64,000 nucleotides of DNA from contig JAUEDM010000006.1 of the NCBI GenBank assembly GCA_033439685.1, forward strand, positions 992,001-1,056,000, given 5' to 3'. Below the pieces are notes generated by a model. The model worked only from the letters and a program-made list of their open reading frames with translations. It did no database searches and had not been told where the DNA came from. Source of the stretch: Apodospora peruviana. Taxonomy: Eukaryota > Ascomycota > Sordariomycetes > Sordariales > Lasiosphaeriaceae. Positions 1-10,213 of this stretch are shown one piece after another; position 1 is the stretch's first letter; each line of letters begins with the position of its first letter. Position numbers and translations under genes: made by a program.

Positions 1-1374
1 TAATTTCTCTTTTTCGTCATTCCTAGTCCTTAATCTTGCAAGAGGAAAAATGGTCATCCAATACCATTCACCCACCCTCACGGACGAGGAAAGGAACAGG
101 AGATTGGCGAAATTTCAATGTTTTCGTCCAAAGAGAGAGGAAGAAAAAGCTTGGCGTGTGGGTATCACACCGACTGTCTGTACCCATATCAGTTCTGTTA
201 GTGCCGGCCGGCGGTCTTTCTTGGTGAGACATGCCTCTCGACCATTGCTTTTCTGCATATGGGATCCCACTCTCCCATCCGCCGTCGCCGACCGGAGTCC
301 CCAGCTAGGGAACGTCTCATCTGTCAGCCCTGCTGTCACGGTCCGCTATCAGAGCCCGAGATTTTTAATGCAAAGCTGGGACTCAGGCGGAGATGCGCTG
401 GTCAGCTCCTCTATCAAACCTGATCTCTCGGTTCGGACAAAGACAACCGGAATATCATCGCGCGGAGCACGCCACGCCAGGGAGCATGTTCGTGGCAAGT
501 CTCCTCCCGAGAAGCGCACAAATTTCTACTTGGTACATCGAGGACCGTCTTGTGTGAAGTCAGTCCCTGTTGAACGACAGGTTGAACCGTTGCCGTGTCA
601 CCACCTCCATTCGTATTTCATGGTCGGTGTCTGTCCAACCCCGCAATTTCTTGTTGGTCGAGTCGTCCTTGTGTTTATTCCTCCCATCTGTCGTGAAGAC
701 CTCCTCATGCAGGTTTGCGTCTCGCTGCATGGTAATGGGGGCTGGGAAAGCGTGGACATTTTCTTCAGCTCAGCTTCTATTCGTACTCTATGCCGTTGCC
801 ACGCAGACGTTGGAAGACCCACCTCTTTTCGCTTACCTCCTGATAGAGAAATTATGATAACGCTGGGTCGTTGCACTAAAAAGGAGAGGTACAGATAACG
901 ACGCACAGGAACCGATCTCGAAAAGTCAGATATACCGTCACCATCATTGATTTGCTCCGTTCTAAAAACCATTACAACGTACCTGACTCTCCAAAGCACA
1001 CAACCCTGCTAGCGAGTACCTATGGGTGTACGGTATCACACAGTTTCCGCCGTGGTCTGGTATCTTTTCTCATTGCGTGGAACCTGGTCATCTCTTCCAA
1101 AACACCACGTACTCGACCAGTCATCTTCCAGATCAAGAGACTTGGAGACCTCAATTTTAGTTAATCACAGACGACGTTGGTGTGGTCCAGCTGTATATTA
1201 CTATCTCACCCAATGGTGATGGGAATATATGAGGAACAGCCTAGCTGCGAGGATTCGCAAGTCAAGTCTGTCAAGGTGAGGCATCGCACTCCTTATGGTA
1301 AAGAAGTAATCCGTCGTGGTGGGGGACGACGAGGACAAAACTAAAAAGCTAAGAGCGCCGAACATATTTCTCAA

Positions 1375-1491
1375 CACTGCAATTTTAGTCTCTGGCGGAG
1401 GAAGGAGATGGAATGGTCTGCCTGCCTGGATGATATATCATGGCATTTCTGCCACCAGATCATCCCCTCGCCGGAGGCTAAAATTGCAGTG
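1375..1491. mobile_element. Short MITE-like element with inverted ends and TCAA flanks
   Basis: The left end reads CACTGCAATTTTAGTCTC and the right end is its reverse complement with a few changes (CTAAAATTGCAGTG at 1478-1491). The inverted ends are about 25 bp long and all mismatches I see are C/T or G/A transitions, as expected from RIP or cytosine decay. The element is flanked on both sides by TCAA (1371-1374 and 1492-1495), a possible 4-bp target duplication. At 117 bp it can encode nothing, so it would be a non-autonomous element. The superfamily is unknown. Confidence 0.55.
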
Positions 1492-1731
1492 TCAAGGCAG
1501 AAACACCAACCATATATCATAAAGCCACACAGAGCCATACCACTAGTGAAGGCAGAAACGCGATGTAAGAATCATCTAATCAGACCGTACCATGGCTTCC
1601 CTAGCCAGAGACTAAAATTACAGTGTCTGAGTGTGTTTGTATGATATATGCCCTCCTTCACACTGCAATTCTAGCTGCCCGTATACAAATAACGTGGTGT
1701 TTCTGCCTTCCTTAACACTGCAATGTCAGCC
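1492..1731. repeat. Cluster of further copies of the same element ends
   Basis: Next to the 117-bp element are three more copies of its terminal sequence. One points left and ends at 1625 (CTAAAATTACAGTG). Two point right, starting at 1661 (CACTGCAATTCTAG) and 1716 (CACTGCAATGTCAG). In addition GGTGTTTCTGCCTT at 1697-1710 is the inverse of the sequence at 1494-1507. Several nested or truncated insertions of one family therefore seem to be stacked here. Exact borders are unclear. Confidence 0.45.
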
Positions 1732-1771
1732 TGGAGCAAGAGGAAACACGGCTCTCCAATAACATCACAGA

Positions 1772-2225
1772 CACAGACACAACCTGTTTAAATGACCAGA
1801 AAAACCAGCCACATTTTAAGTTTAACGTACATCCTCTTATCGATGAAGAAGACGACGAAACGACTCGATATGAAACCCCCTAAAAAGAAAATAGCTGTCC
1901 TACCACCCACCCCCCCTTTTTCCCCTTTCTACACAACTGGCTGACCATAGAACGATACTGCAGACAGACACAACCTTCTTAAATCACCAGAAAAGCAGCC
2001 ACAGTTCTAAGTCTAACGAGTGGCTCGCCACAACGCCATAGGCACCCCCCCTTTTTTTTTTACCGGTATTCTTATTTAATACTAACATACCTATATACAT
2101 CCTCTTATTGGTAAAAGAAGACGATCAGACTCGATATCAAAACTTGCAAAAGGAAATAAATTGTCCTACCCACCCCCTTTTCCCCTTCTACTCCGTACAC
2201 AACTGGCCATAGAAACGGTACTTCG
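1772..2225. repeat. Diverged direct duplication of about 190 bp
   Basis: Two diverged copies follow each other. GACACAACC then AAATNACCAGAAAA begins at about 1776 and again at about 1967. ACATCCTCTTAT with a following ACTCGATAT block begins at 1829 and again at 2097. A C/T-rich block and ACACAACTGGC close both copies. The offset grows from about 190 to about 269 bp because copy 2 carries roughly 79 extra bases. No reading frame is conserved between the copies. Confidence 0.5.
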
Positions 2226-3017
2226 AGTCACGGCTAAATTACATTCCCTCATGTCGTACCTCATTACCAGTCCCGGCAGCAGTGATACATAAGGTACCTT
2301 ACCTATCCACTGACGCTGACCGGCCGGTCTCTGTTTTAAATGTCTCCCAGGGACGACAACACCTGACCAAGATTAAGGTACCTACCAGGTCTCACCACCA
2401 CGACGAAGCATTTCACGACATCAACCCACACCCACTCGACAACGATCACTGGTAGGTATCTAGGCTCGTTCCTGAGTGAGTGGGCGGTGACATGAGCGTC
2501 TCGCCTTACACCACACAGTACCTCTCTTATCGAGCAGGCACTGTAAGATACCCGACATAACCGTATTCTCCTTCACTCAGTTGTCGTAGATAAAGTAAAG
2601 CCGGAGAGAAAAGTTGACCACCTCAATATGTCAACACGTTCGCTGGTTCTAGCTAAATACTCTTGCAAAGAGGTATAATAAACGCAGTCGGCGTCAGCGA
2701 AAAGAAAGCATTTAATAGACTAATACGTGTGTACAAGTTACATCTAGGTAGAGCAGACAGGCGATGTCAATGACACACGCCACCCACCAAGCACGCACAC
2801 TAACGGTAATATACACGCATGCGCGATATAACAAAAAGGGAATCCATACCTCCATAAATAACCTATTCCCGACTAAATCCTGAAAGCAAAACGACGAGGA
2901 ACAGGCATGCCATAAAAACAGAAAGACAAAAAAGCCAATATTATTCCCACCCAGTCAGTCAGTCCGTTGCTGTCAATCGCACAAACACATCCTTTCTTGT
3001 CTCAGTGCATGCGACAA

Positions 3018-5941
3018 TCAACCGCTGCACATCACGCAAGACTCGGGGTTTTCGATGCTGCCTATTCAAGTGAATCTTATTAGCACGCCGCCACAGAAGG
3101 ATCATGTCATGACAAAATCTTACAAGCAAGCACAGCCTCAGAATAAATATCCAACTCCCTCTCCTTGCTCTCGTCGTCCTTGTCCTCCGTCTGGCCCTCC
3201 TTCTTGCCGTCAAGCGCAGGCTCGCCGATCTCCTCGAGCTTGACCTTCTCCGCCGGCTCGGTGGGCAGGGCCTTCGGGCTATCGCCCTCATCGACATCCG
3301 CCTTGAATGGGGGAGGCTTTGCCGGCGACGCTAGAGGACGGGCCTTTACCTCGCCGTCGGTAGGGGTCTTGATCGGCGGCGGGGTAGTGCTGGGGGTGGG
3401 GATCCCGTTGGTGCTAAGGCTGCTGGGCGTCTCCTTGCTGGCGTACATGGGCCGCGGCACCGCGCTAGGCGACGACATGTAGGAGCCGACGGGCGGGGCG
3501 CGCTTTTTGAGGCCAGACGACGTCTTGTTCACGTTGGTGTCTGCCACACGGAGCGCTTCCTGGTCAACAGTGAACTGGATCGGTTGCGCCGCCGCCTGCG
3601 TGCGGAGATAGTACATGCCCGTCTTGAGGCCGAGCTTCCAGCCGGTGAAGTGCATGCTGGTGATCTTGCCCATTGTCGGCTCGCGCATGTGGATATTCAG
3701 CGACTGCGACTGGTCGATGAAGGCACCACGGTCGGCGGCCATCTGCACGATGGTGCGCTGGGAAATCTCCCAGACGGTCTTGTACAGAGCCTTGATATCG
3801 GCCGGGATGTTGGGGATGTTCTGGATTGAGCCACCCTCGGCGATGATGCGGTTCTTCATGTTGTCGGACCAGAGACCCATGTCGACGAGATCCTTGAGGA
3901 GCCAAGGGTTGACGACCTGGAACTCGCCGGCGAGGACACGTCTTTGGTAGATATTGGACGTGTAGGGCTCGAAGCACTCGTTGTTGCCCAGGATCTGAGA
4001 TGTAGATGCGGTGGGCATGGGGGCAAGCAGCAAGCTGTTGCGGACACCGTGCTGCTTGATCTTGGCCTTCAGCGCATCCCAATCCCACAGACCGGAGGGC
4101 TGGACATTCCACATGTCATACTGAAGAATACCCTGGGAGACAGGGGAGCCCTCATAGGTGGAATAAGTACCTTCCTCCTGGGCCAGGGTGCAGGACATGG
4201 TCAGCGCAGCGTGGTAGATAGTCTCAAAGATCTGCTTATTCAGCTCGCGAGCCTCAGGAGACTCGAAAGGCATGCGCAGCGCGAGGAAAGCATCCGCCAG
4301 ACCTTGGACACCAACACCGATGGGTCGGTGGCGCATGTTGCTGTTGTAGGCCTCCTTAACCGGGTAGTGGTTACGGTCGATGATCTTGTTCAGGTTTCGG
4401 ACAACAACCTGAGTGACCTCGTGCAGCCTCTGGAAGTCATAGACACCCTGGTTGTAGTCGACGAACGACGGCAGAGCCAGAGAGGCAAGGTTGCATACAG
4501 CAACCTCATCTGGGGCAGAGTACTCGATGATCTCGGTGCACAGGTTGGAGCTCCGAATCGTACCGAGGTTCTTCTGGTTGCTCTTGCGGTTGCAGGCGTC
4601 CTTGTAAAGCATGAAGGGGTTACCAGTCTCGGTCTGGGCCTCGAGGATGGCATACCACAGCTTCTGAGCCTTCATGGTCTTGCGACCACGGCCCTCCTTC
4701 TCGTACTTCTCATACAGAGCCTCAAACTCGTCTCCGTAGCAGTCGGCGAGGCCAGGGCACTCATTGGGGCACATAAGCGTCCACTCCCCGTTCTTCTCAA
4801 CACGCTTCATGAAAAGATCAGGAATCCAGAGGGCGAGGAAGAGATCGCGAGCGCGGATCTCCTCTTTACCGTGGTTCTTGCGCAGATCAAGGAACTCAAA
4901 AACATCGGCGTGCCATGGCTCCAAGTAGATGGCAAAGGCGCCAGGACGCTTGTTGCCACCCTGATCGACGTAACGAGCAGTGTTGTTGAAGACGCGGAGC
5001 ATGGGAACGATACCGTTGGAGGTGCCGTTGGTGCCGGCAATGTAAGATCCGGTAGCCCGGATACGATGGATATTCAATCCAATACCACCCGCCATCTTAG
5101 AGATCATAGCACAGGTTTTGAGGGTATCGTAGATTCCTTCGATGCTGTCATCCTTCATGTCAACCAGAAAGCAGGACGACAACTGGGCCTGCGGCGTGCC
5201 TGCATTGAAGAGAGTCGGCGAAGCATGTGTGAAGAGCTTGCTGGACATCAGGTTGTATGTTTCGACAACACGCTCAACGTCGTCTCCCCAGATGCCGACG
5301 GCGACGCGCATGATCATGTGCTGTGGGCGCTCGACAATCTTGCCGTCAAGCTTCAACAGATAGGACCGCTCCAGGGTCTTGAAGCCGAAGTACTGGTAGT
5401 TGAAGTCGCGGTCATAGACAATGGCCGAGTCAAAGTCTTCCTTGTGGCGCATGACGCACTCATAGGTCTCTTTTGCAATCATGGGCGACGCTGTCTTATT
5501 CCTGGGATTCACGTAGTGGTAGAGGTCGCTGACAACTGAAGACCACTGCTTCTTGGTCTGCTTGTGGAGGTTGGACACCGCGATACGGGCAGCCAGGATA
5601 GCATAGTCGGGATGTGTTACGGTCATGTATGCGGCAGTCTCGGCGGCCTGGAAAAATGCAACGCGTTAGAATATGATCTTTGCCAGCAGGTAAAAGGGGT
5701 GCAGTCTTACAAGATCGTCGAGCTGCGCAGTTGTGACACCACCGTAGACACCGGATATGACCTTCTGGGTGATAGCCACCGGGTCGACATGGTCCATGTC
5801 AAGACCATAGCAGAGCCTCGAGACACGCGCGGTGATCTTGTCGAACTGGACGCGCTCCTGGCGCCCATCTGCGGTCTATTAGTATCATGGAATGTCGTTG
5901 TCACATCTGAGGGCGAACATACCGCGCTTCTTGACAAACAT
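3018..5941 (-). CDS. un-24: Ribonucleoside-diphosphate reductase large subunit (un-24/RNR1 type)
   Basis: Class I ribonucleotide reductase large chain, which reduces ribonucleoside diphosphates to deoxy forms with the radical-carrying small subunit. Four exons on the minus strand: 5941-5923, 5868-5711, 5647-3124 and 3061-3018, giving 914 residues. The ATP cone starts [17 protein letters not shown]. Catalytic residues fall at the numbering usual for eukaryotic enzymes: C218 (SSCFLVDM), N427/C429/E431 (NLCTEI) and C444 (CNLASLA). The last exon is only 44 nt and encodes the redox shuttle tail ending CVMCSG; its intron has a clear CTAAT branch site. Between the catalytic core and the tail is a long Pro/Ser/Lys/Glu-rich linker (about residues 770-885). 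In Neurospora this gene is un-24, whose C-terminal part also acts in heterokaryon incompatibility. Whether that applies here is inference. Confidence 0.96.
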
Positions 5942-6721
5942 GGTGGCGGTATGTCTGGAACTGCAGTTTCTACCAAAATTTGCCTCGACAGTCTCGAGAG
6001 GTTGAAGGAAAACAAGCAGAAAGACACGCGCTTCGCTTCAATGGTTGATTCTGGGAAAGGAGAGCTGTAGACCAGACAGTTCTTGCGGTGGGTGGTGGAT
6101 AGCGATGGTGGAGGATGGAAGAGGGAGGAGAATGGAAATGCAGACTTTCAACGCCACCCGTATTTTAAGAGGGTGGACACTGGACCGTGGAGCGTGTCGG
6201 GGGTCGACGCGATCTTTCACGCGTCGCTCAGCAGCCCCACCTCAATCCCATTAAACAAAACAGCTCGGGCCACCCAGAGTCGCCTGCGCGCTCGCCCTGA
6301 ACCGCCCAGCACCCCACCAATGCGACGCCCTCCCTTCACCTTCCACAACGGTCTGCACTTGTAGAGGTACCAAAGAAAGTGGACTTGTTTGGATTCAGAC
6401 TTCAACAATGAGCCATCCTCACAATTGGTGAATTTGTCAGCCTTTATGGGTCCAATTCAACTCCCAATCCTGCTCAATCCTGTTTTACACGGAAATCTTG
6501 GTCGTATTTGTATGTCTTTATAGTGTTCTCATTAATGTCGCTGATACTTGCAAGTCTTATGTAAGCCAACGCTACCCCTGTCTCCGCCCTTGACCTTGAG
6601 GGCAGCGGCGCCAAGCCTGACTCAAAGCTGGGATACAGTAGATTTGCTGCCTGTTTGAGTAGTTACCGTCACCAGAACCAAGGGGAGCAAGTTGACTAAA
6701 TTTCATGGCCTCATCCAAATT
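5942..6721. promoter_or_regulatory. Divergent promoter between RNR gene and TatD gene
   Basis: 780 bp between two divergent start codons. No gene is visible in it. It contains an ACGCGA/ACGCGT pair (6207-6224) listed separately, near the RNR side. The remainder shows no clear motif, and the TATA and transcription start positions cannot be fixed by eye. Confidence 0.6.
6207..6224. promoter_or_regulatory. MCB-like (MBF) sites upstream of RNR gene
   Basis: ACGCGA at 6207-6212 and ACGCGT at 6219-6224 (context TTTCACGCGTCGCTC) lie about 270-285 bp upstream of the RNR start codon. ACGCGT is the MluI cell-cycle box bound by MBF (Mbp1/Res factors), which drives G1/S transcription of RNR genes in yeasts. 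Position and gene identity fit, but binding is inferred. Confidence 0.5.
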
Positions 6722-8151
6722 ATGAGACTGTCTCCTCCATTTTCGGCCTCACGGATTCTCAGACACAATACCATCATCAGAGCTGCTCCAGCTGCAATAG
6801 CCATGTCTACCTCCAGCGCAACGCTCACAAACGGCGTCGCCTCAACAGCGCCTGCTGTCTCACCACAACGTCCAGACTATAAGCCTAGATATATCGATGT
6901 AAATTCACCCCTACCACCTCTAAATGAACGATGCTCAACAGTAGACTAACTAACCTCTCATTCGGTATCAAACATTGATAGATCGGAATCAACCTCGCAG
7001 ACCCCATATTCCGCGGCCGTTACCACGGCAAATCCAAACACCCAGACGACCTGAAAGGCGTGGTGAAGAGAGCAAGCGAAGTCGGCTGCACAAAACTCAT
7101 TGTAACGGGCTCAAGTTTCAAAAGCTCGCGAGATGCCCTCAAACTTGCAACTGAGTTTCCTGGGACTGTCTTCACAACAGCAGGCATCCACCCCTGCAGC
7201 TCGTCAATATTCAGCTCATCCCACCATAAGCACCACGACGAGAGTGGCAGCGAGGAAGAACACACGCCGGCATGTGACCCGGACCCGTCTAAACCGATCT
7301 CCGACGAAGGCGAAGAAATCGACCTCACCAAAACCGAAAAGATTATCACTGATCTGAGGACTCTCATCACTGAAGCAAGATCAAACTCGAAAGGTCTAGT
7401 AGCCTTTGGCGAGTTCGGGCTTGATTATGATCGGTTGCATTACTGCTCAAAGGAAGTCCAGCTACACTCTTTTGCTGCGCAGCTGAAGTTGGCCGCGTGG
7501 CTATCTCCCCAATTACCGCTGTTTCTGCACTCGCGCGCCGCGCACGCGGATTTCGTCCGCCTGTTGAAAGAAACTTTTGGTGAGAAGCTAGAAAGGCTGG
7601 GAAAAGGTGGCGTGGTGCACAGCTTCACCGGGACGGCGGAAGAGATGCGCGAGTTGATGGATCTGGGGCTGTACATTGGCATCAACGGGTGCAGTTTCAA
7701 GACGGCAGAAAATTGTGACGTGGTCAAGGATATCGAGCTGTCGAGGCTGATGCTTGAGACGGATGGACCGTGGTGTGAGGTTAGGCCTAGTCATGAGGGG
7801 TGGAAGTATCTCTTGACTAAAGAGCCGGCTGCTGTTGTTGTTGAAGCGGCTGAAAGTCTAACAATAAGTGAGAGTGGTAAGGATGAAGGAGGAGCTGTAA
7901 AGAAGCAACAGAAACAAAAACAGCAGCAGCAGGGAAAGAAGAAGAATCAGAAAAAGGAACCCGAGGTGCCGGACAGGTTCAAGGTCGTCAAGAAGGAGAA
8001 GTGGGAGGAGGGTGCCATGGTCAAGGGGAGGAATGAGCCGTGCACGATTGAGCGGATTGCAAAGATCGTGGCAGGTATCAAAGGGGTCACCGAGGAGGAG
8101 GTGCGTGAGGCGGCGTGGCGTAATACGGTCAAGGTGTTTAGCGTAGAGTAG
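6722..8151 (+). CDS. TatD-family deoxyribonuclease (TATDN1 type)
   Basis: Metal-dependent hydrolase of the TatD family, expected to act as a 3'-5' exonuclease or endonuclease in DNA repair or programmed DNA degradation. Exons 6722-6898 and 6982-8151, 448 residues. The intron joins YID to IGINLADPIF, the TATDN1-type first strand that replaces the HxH of bacterial TatD. Further family motifs are GIHPC (about 127), GEFGLDYD (about 202), FLHSR (about 240), VHSFTG (about 271) and ETDGPWC near 310. I chose the ATG at 6722; the N-terminus (MRLSPPFSASRILRHN) is basic and lacks acids, so mitochondrial import is possible, with an alternative start at the later MSTSS. Unusual is a Lys/Gln-rich insertion around residues 360-390 between the last metal motif and the C-terminal helix. 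An acidic His/Ser/Glu-rich insertion also follows GIHPC. Confidence 0.9.
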
Positions 8152-8614
8152 ATCTGGTTGATAGCCATAAATCTTTTGCGCACGCAAAATCTTGCAAACG
8201 TCGTCAGATATAGCATAGCTAGCTAGGAAAACCGCTCCTAGTTGCTGTGCATGGCAACCGACAGATGGTACTGTATCGGAACGGGTAAACAAACCACTGC
8301 TCCACTCATTAAGCGGGACAGATGGTTGCTACGTAGGGTTACTTCCATGTACTCTTCATAAACGCCCTTGTCGTTCCACTTGACATAGAATAAATACCAA
8401 GTGATATGTACGGATCCTATCTACACAACAATATAGTAATCAGGGTCATGTCACCCCTAATCTAGCTAAAACCGCAACCGGCCCACCTTCAATTGTGGTA
8501 TCTGAAACCCTGCTCCCAACGCCATTACACCAACGGAGGATATACAATAAAGCAACGCTAGATATGAGAGAATAAAGAACATCAAGAGAAAATGGGAGAA
8601 AAGCGTTAGGCTGG
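8152..8614. other. Convergent intergenic region
   Basis: Short spacer between the 3' ends of the TatD gene and the CHL4-like gene. It should hold both 3' UTRs. Nothing else is visible. Confidence 0.6.
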
Positions 8615-10213
8615 TTATAACCCAGCTCCCTTATGGCCTCTTATCCGCCCATTCCTTACCGCCCCAACAGTAACCCCTTCCTCCCCAGTCATCCACCCGG
8701 GCATCCGCTCGCCATCAATGATTCCCCTCTCGACGAGCTGTCGGATCCCCGCGAAGACGTGTGACCCATGAAAAGTCAGACGGACGTTTGGTGTCCATTT
8801 CCCTTCTCCGGCCTCTTCTGCTTCCTCCTCACCATGCAGCTCATCATCACCCAAAGCCACCTCAAAATTACTTTTCCGTCCACTACCGCCAGTTTTGGTC
8901 CGCCGCCGTCGGTCATCATTATGATGATTATCCTCCTCTTCTACACCCGATTGATGACGTTTCCTCTTCGTGGTTGAAGCAACAGAAGGAAAAGCATCCT
9001 CCAGAATAATATCCACCCTCTCCACACCCTTACTGTCATCAACCAAGCTAGAGTCGCCAAAGCGCGCTTTCGCTACTAGACGCATTCGTTTCCGTGTTCG
9101 TTGTTCCTCTTCATCTTCTCGCGATGGAGGTGATGGTTTTTTCGTAATTGGGGCTTCCTCCCTATCAGATAAAGGCGGCGAGGGCAGAACCGTGTCCAAC
9201 GGACTCTCTTTCACCTTTTCGTCCGCATAGATCGACCACCCCCCGCCGGCACTATTGGTCCTCGCGGACCCGCGCTTGTCGAGCAGCTCCTCCAGGTTCT
9301 TGGTCGACAGGTTAGTCGACTTGAGCGTGAAGCGCTGCCGCGGACGGGACAACGCTTTGGGTATCCCTTCCACGATGAGCGTCCGCAAGGAGTTGGATTC
9401 TCCTGTTCCACCGCCTCCGGCAGGGGCCGAACCGCTGAGGGCTTGCGGTTTGGAAATGTAAATAAACGGCGACGCGTCGGGGAAGGCAATGTAGACTGTC
9501 CGCGAGGTGTCGAAACTCGTTGCGCCGGATGATGATTTTACAGCCAGGTTGGTATTGTACGGGGAGTCGAGGATAAAGATGCGCAGGAGAAGGAGCGGAA
9601 GGGTTTTGTGGCGGTCGAAGTTGTAGTGCGCTTTGACGTCGGGCAGGACGGTCGCCTGGAGGGACTTGAGAAAGGTCGAGGGGTGGAAACGCGGGATGGT
9701 GAGCGATTCCTTGTCCACTTCTTGGGGGTGGTGGCTGTCATTATCGGCGGCGTCTGGGGAGGGAGTTTTGAGAGCGACGATGCGGTAGGCCGACCATTTC
9801 TGCGAGGTCGGGTGGTCGTAGAGGTACTGGAGGTCGGCCATGGCGAGCTGGTAGAGGCTCAGTCCGTGACGCCAGTCGCCTTCTATTATGCGGTCGAGGA
9901 CTTCTCGCTTGGAGCCCTTGCGAGTCTGTAGGTCGCCGTAGAGCTCGCGCAGCGCTGCAAGAGAGCGCGCTGGCGGGTTGAAGTCGTCGTCGTCGCTGAG
10001 GCCGTCATCATCTTGGCTGTCGTCGGGATTGGCTTGTTGGTGCAGATAGGGCGCTGCTAGCGGGAGGTTCTTATCGTCGAGCCAGTCGAGCGCGACCGAC
10101 ACCAGGGAGGTTCTTGACAGACGACTGAGAATTTTGGAGACGGCCGGGTTGGAGGGCTCGACGCGGAGAGCCGAAGGCAGACGCGCCGCCGTGGGGATGG
10201 AGATGCGCGGCAT
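8615..10213 (-). CDS. chl4: CHL4/Mis15 (CENP-N) family kinetochore protein
   Basis: Single-exon gene of 532 residues. The N-terminal 170 residues carry the family pattern: PRISIPTAARLPSALRV, then LSRTSLVSVALDWLD, RKGSKREVLDRIIEGDWRHG and LSLYQLAMADLQYLYDHP. This is the signature of the CHL4/Mis15 family, the fungal counterpart of CENP-N in the inner kinetochore CCAN complex. The middle is a divergent beta-rich region. Residues about 330-470 are a charged low-complexity stretch rich in Lys/Arg/Glu. The C-terminus has a conserved-looking block (VRLTFHGSHVFAGIRQLVE) like the end of other CHL4 proteins. The start at 10213 (MPRIS) matches the usual N-terminus. It is divergent from the CYS-3-like gene with a 1.8 kb spacer, and no shared function is implied. 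Confidence 0.85.
   Translation of the reverse strand: MPRISIPTAARLPSALRVEPSNPAVSKILSRLSRTSLVSVALDWLDDKNLPLAAPYLHQQANPDDSQDDDGLSDDDDFNPPARSLAALRELYGDLQTRKGSKREVLDRIIEGDWRHGLSLYQLAMADLQYLYDHPTSQKWSAYRIVALKTPSPDAADNDSHHPQEVDKESLTIPRFHPSTFLKSLQATVLPDVKAHYNFDRHKTLPLLLLRIFILDSPYNTNLAVKSSSGATSFDTSRTVYIAFPDASPFIYISKPQALSGSAPAGGGGTGESNSLRTLIVEGIPKALSRPRQRFTLKSTNLSTKNLEELLDKRGSARTNSAGGGWSIYADEKVKESPLDTVLPSPPLSDREEAPITKKPSPPSREDEEEQRTRKRMRLVAKARFGDSSLVDDSKGVERVDIILEDAFPSVASTTKRKRHQSGVEEEDNHHNDDRRRRTKTGGSGRKSNFEVALGDDELHGEEEAEEAGEGKWTPNVRLTFHGSHVFAGIRQLVERGIIDGERMPGWMTGEEGVTVGAVRNGRIRGHKGAGL

Larger units (their letters stand above)
1..3017. other. Gene-free, repeat-rich left flank
   Basis: I find no supportable gene in these 3 kb. 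The open frames here (for example 50-898 on plus) have no recognisable domain, no splice structure and no family resemblance. The stretch holds small inverted-repeat elements around 1375-1731 and a diverged direct duplication at 1772-2225, listed separately. 1910-2200 also has C-runs followed by T-runs. 2230-3017 shows nothing beyond the 3' end of the RNR gene. Confidence 0.7.

Noticed and set aside
50..898. 282-codon open frame on plus
   Set aside because: No family resemblance, random-like composition, overlapping long frames on the other strand and located in repeat-rich sequence.
3944..5539. 531-codon plus frame opposite the RNR gene
   Set aside because: Antisense shadow of a well-defined coding exon; composition mirrors the RNR codons.
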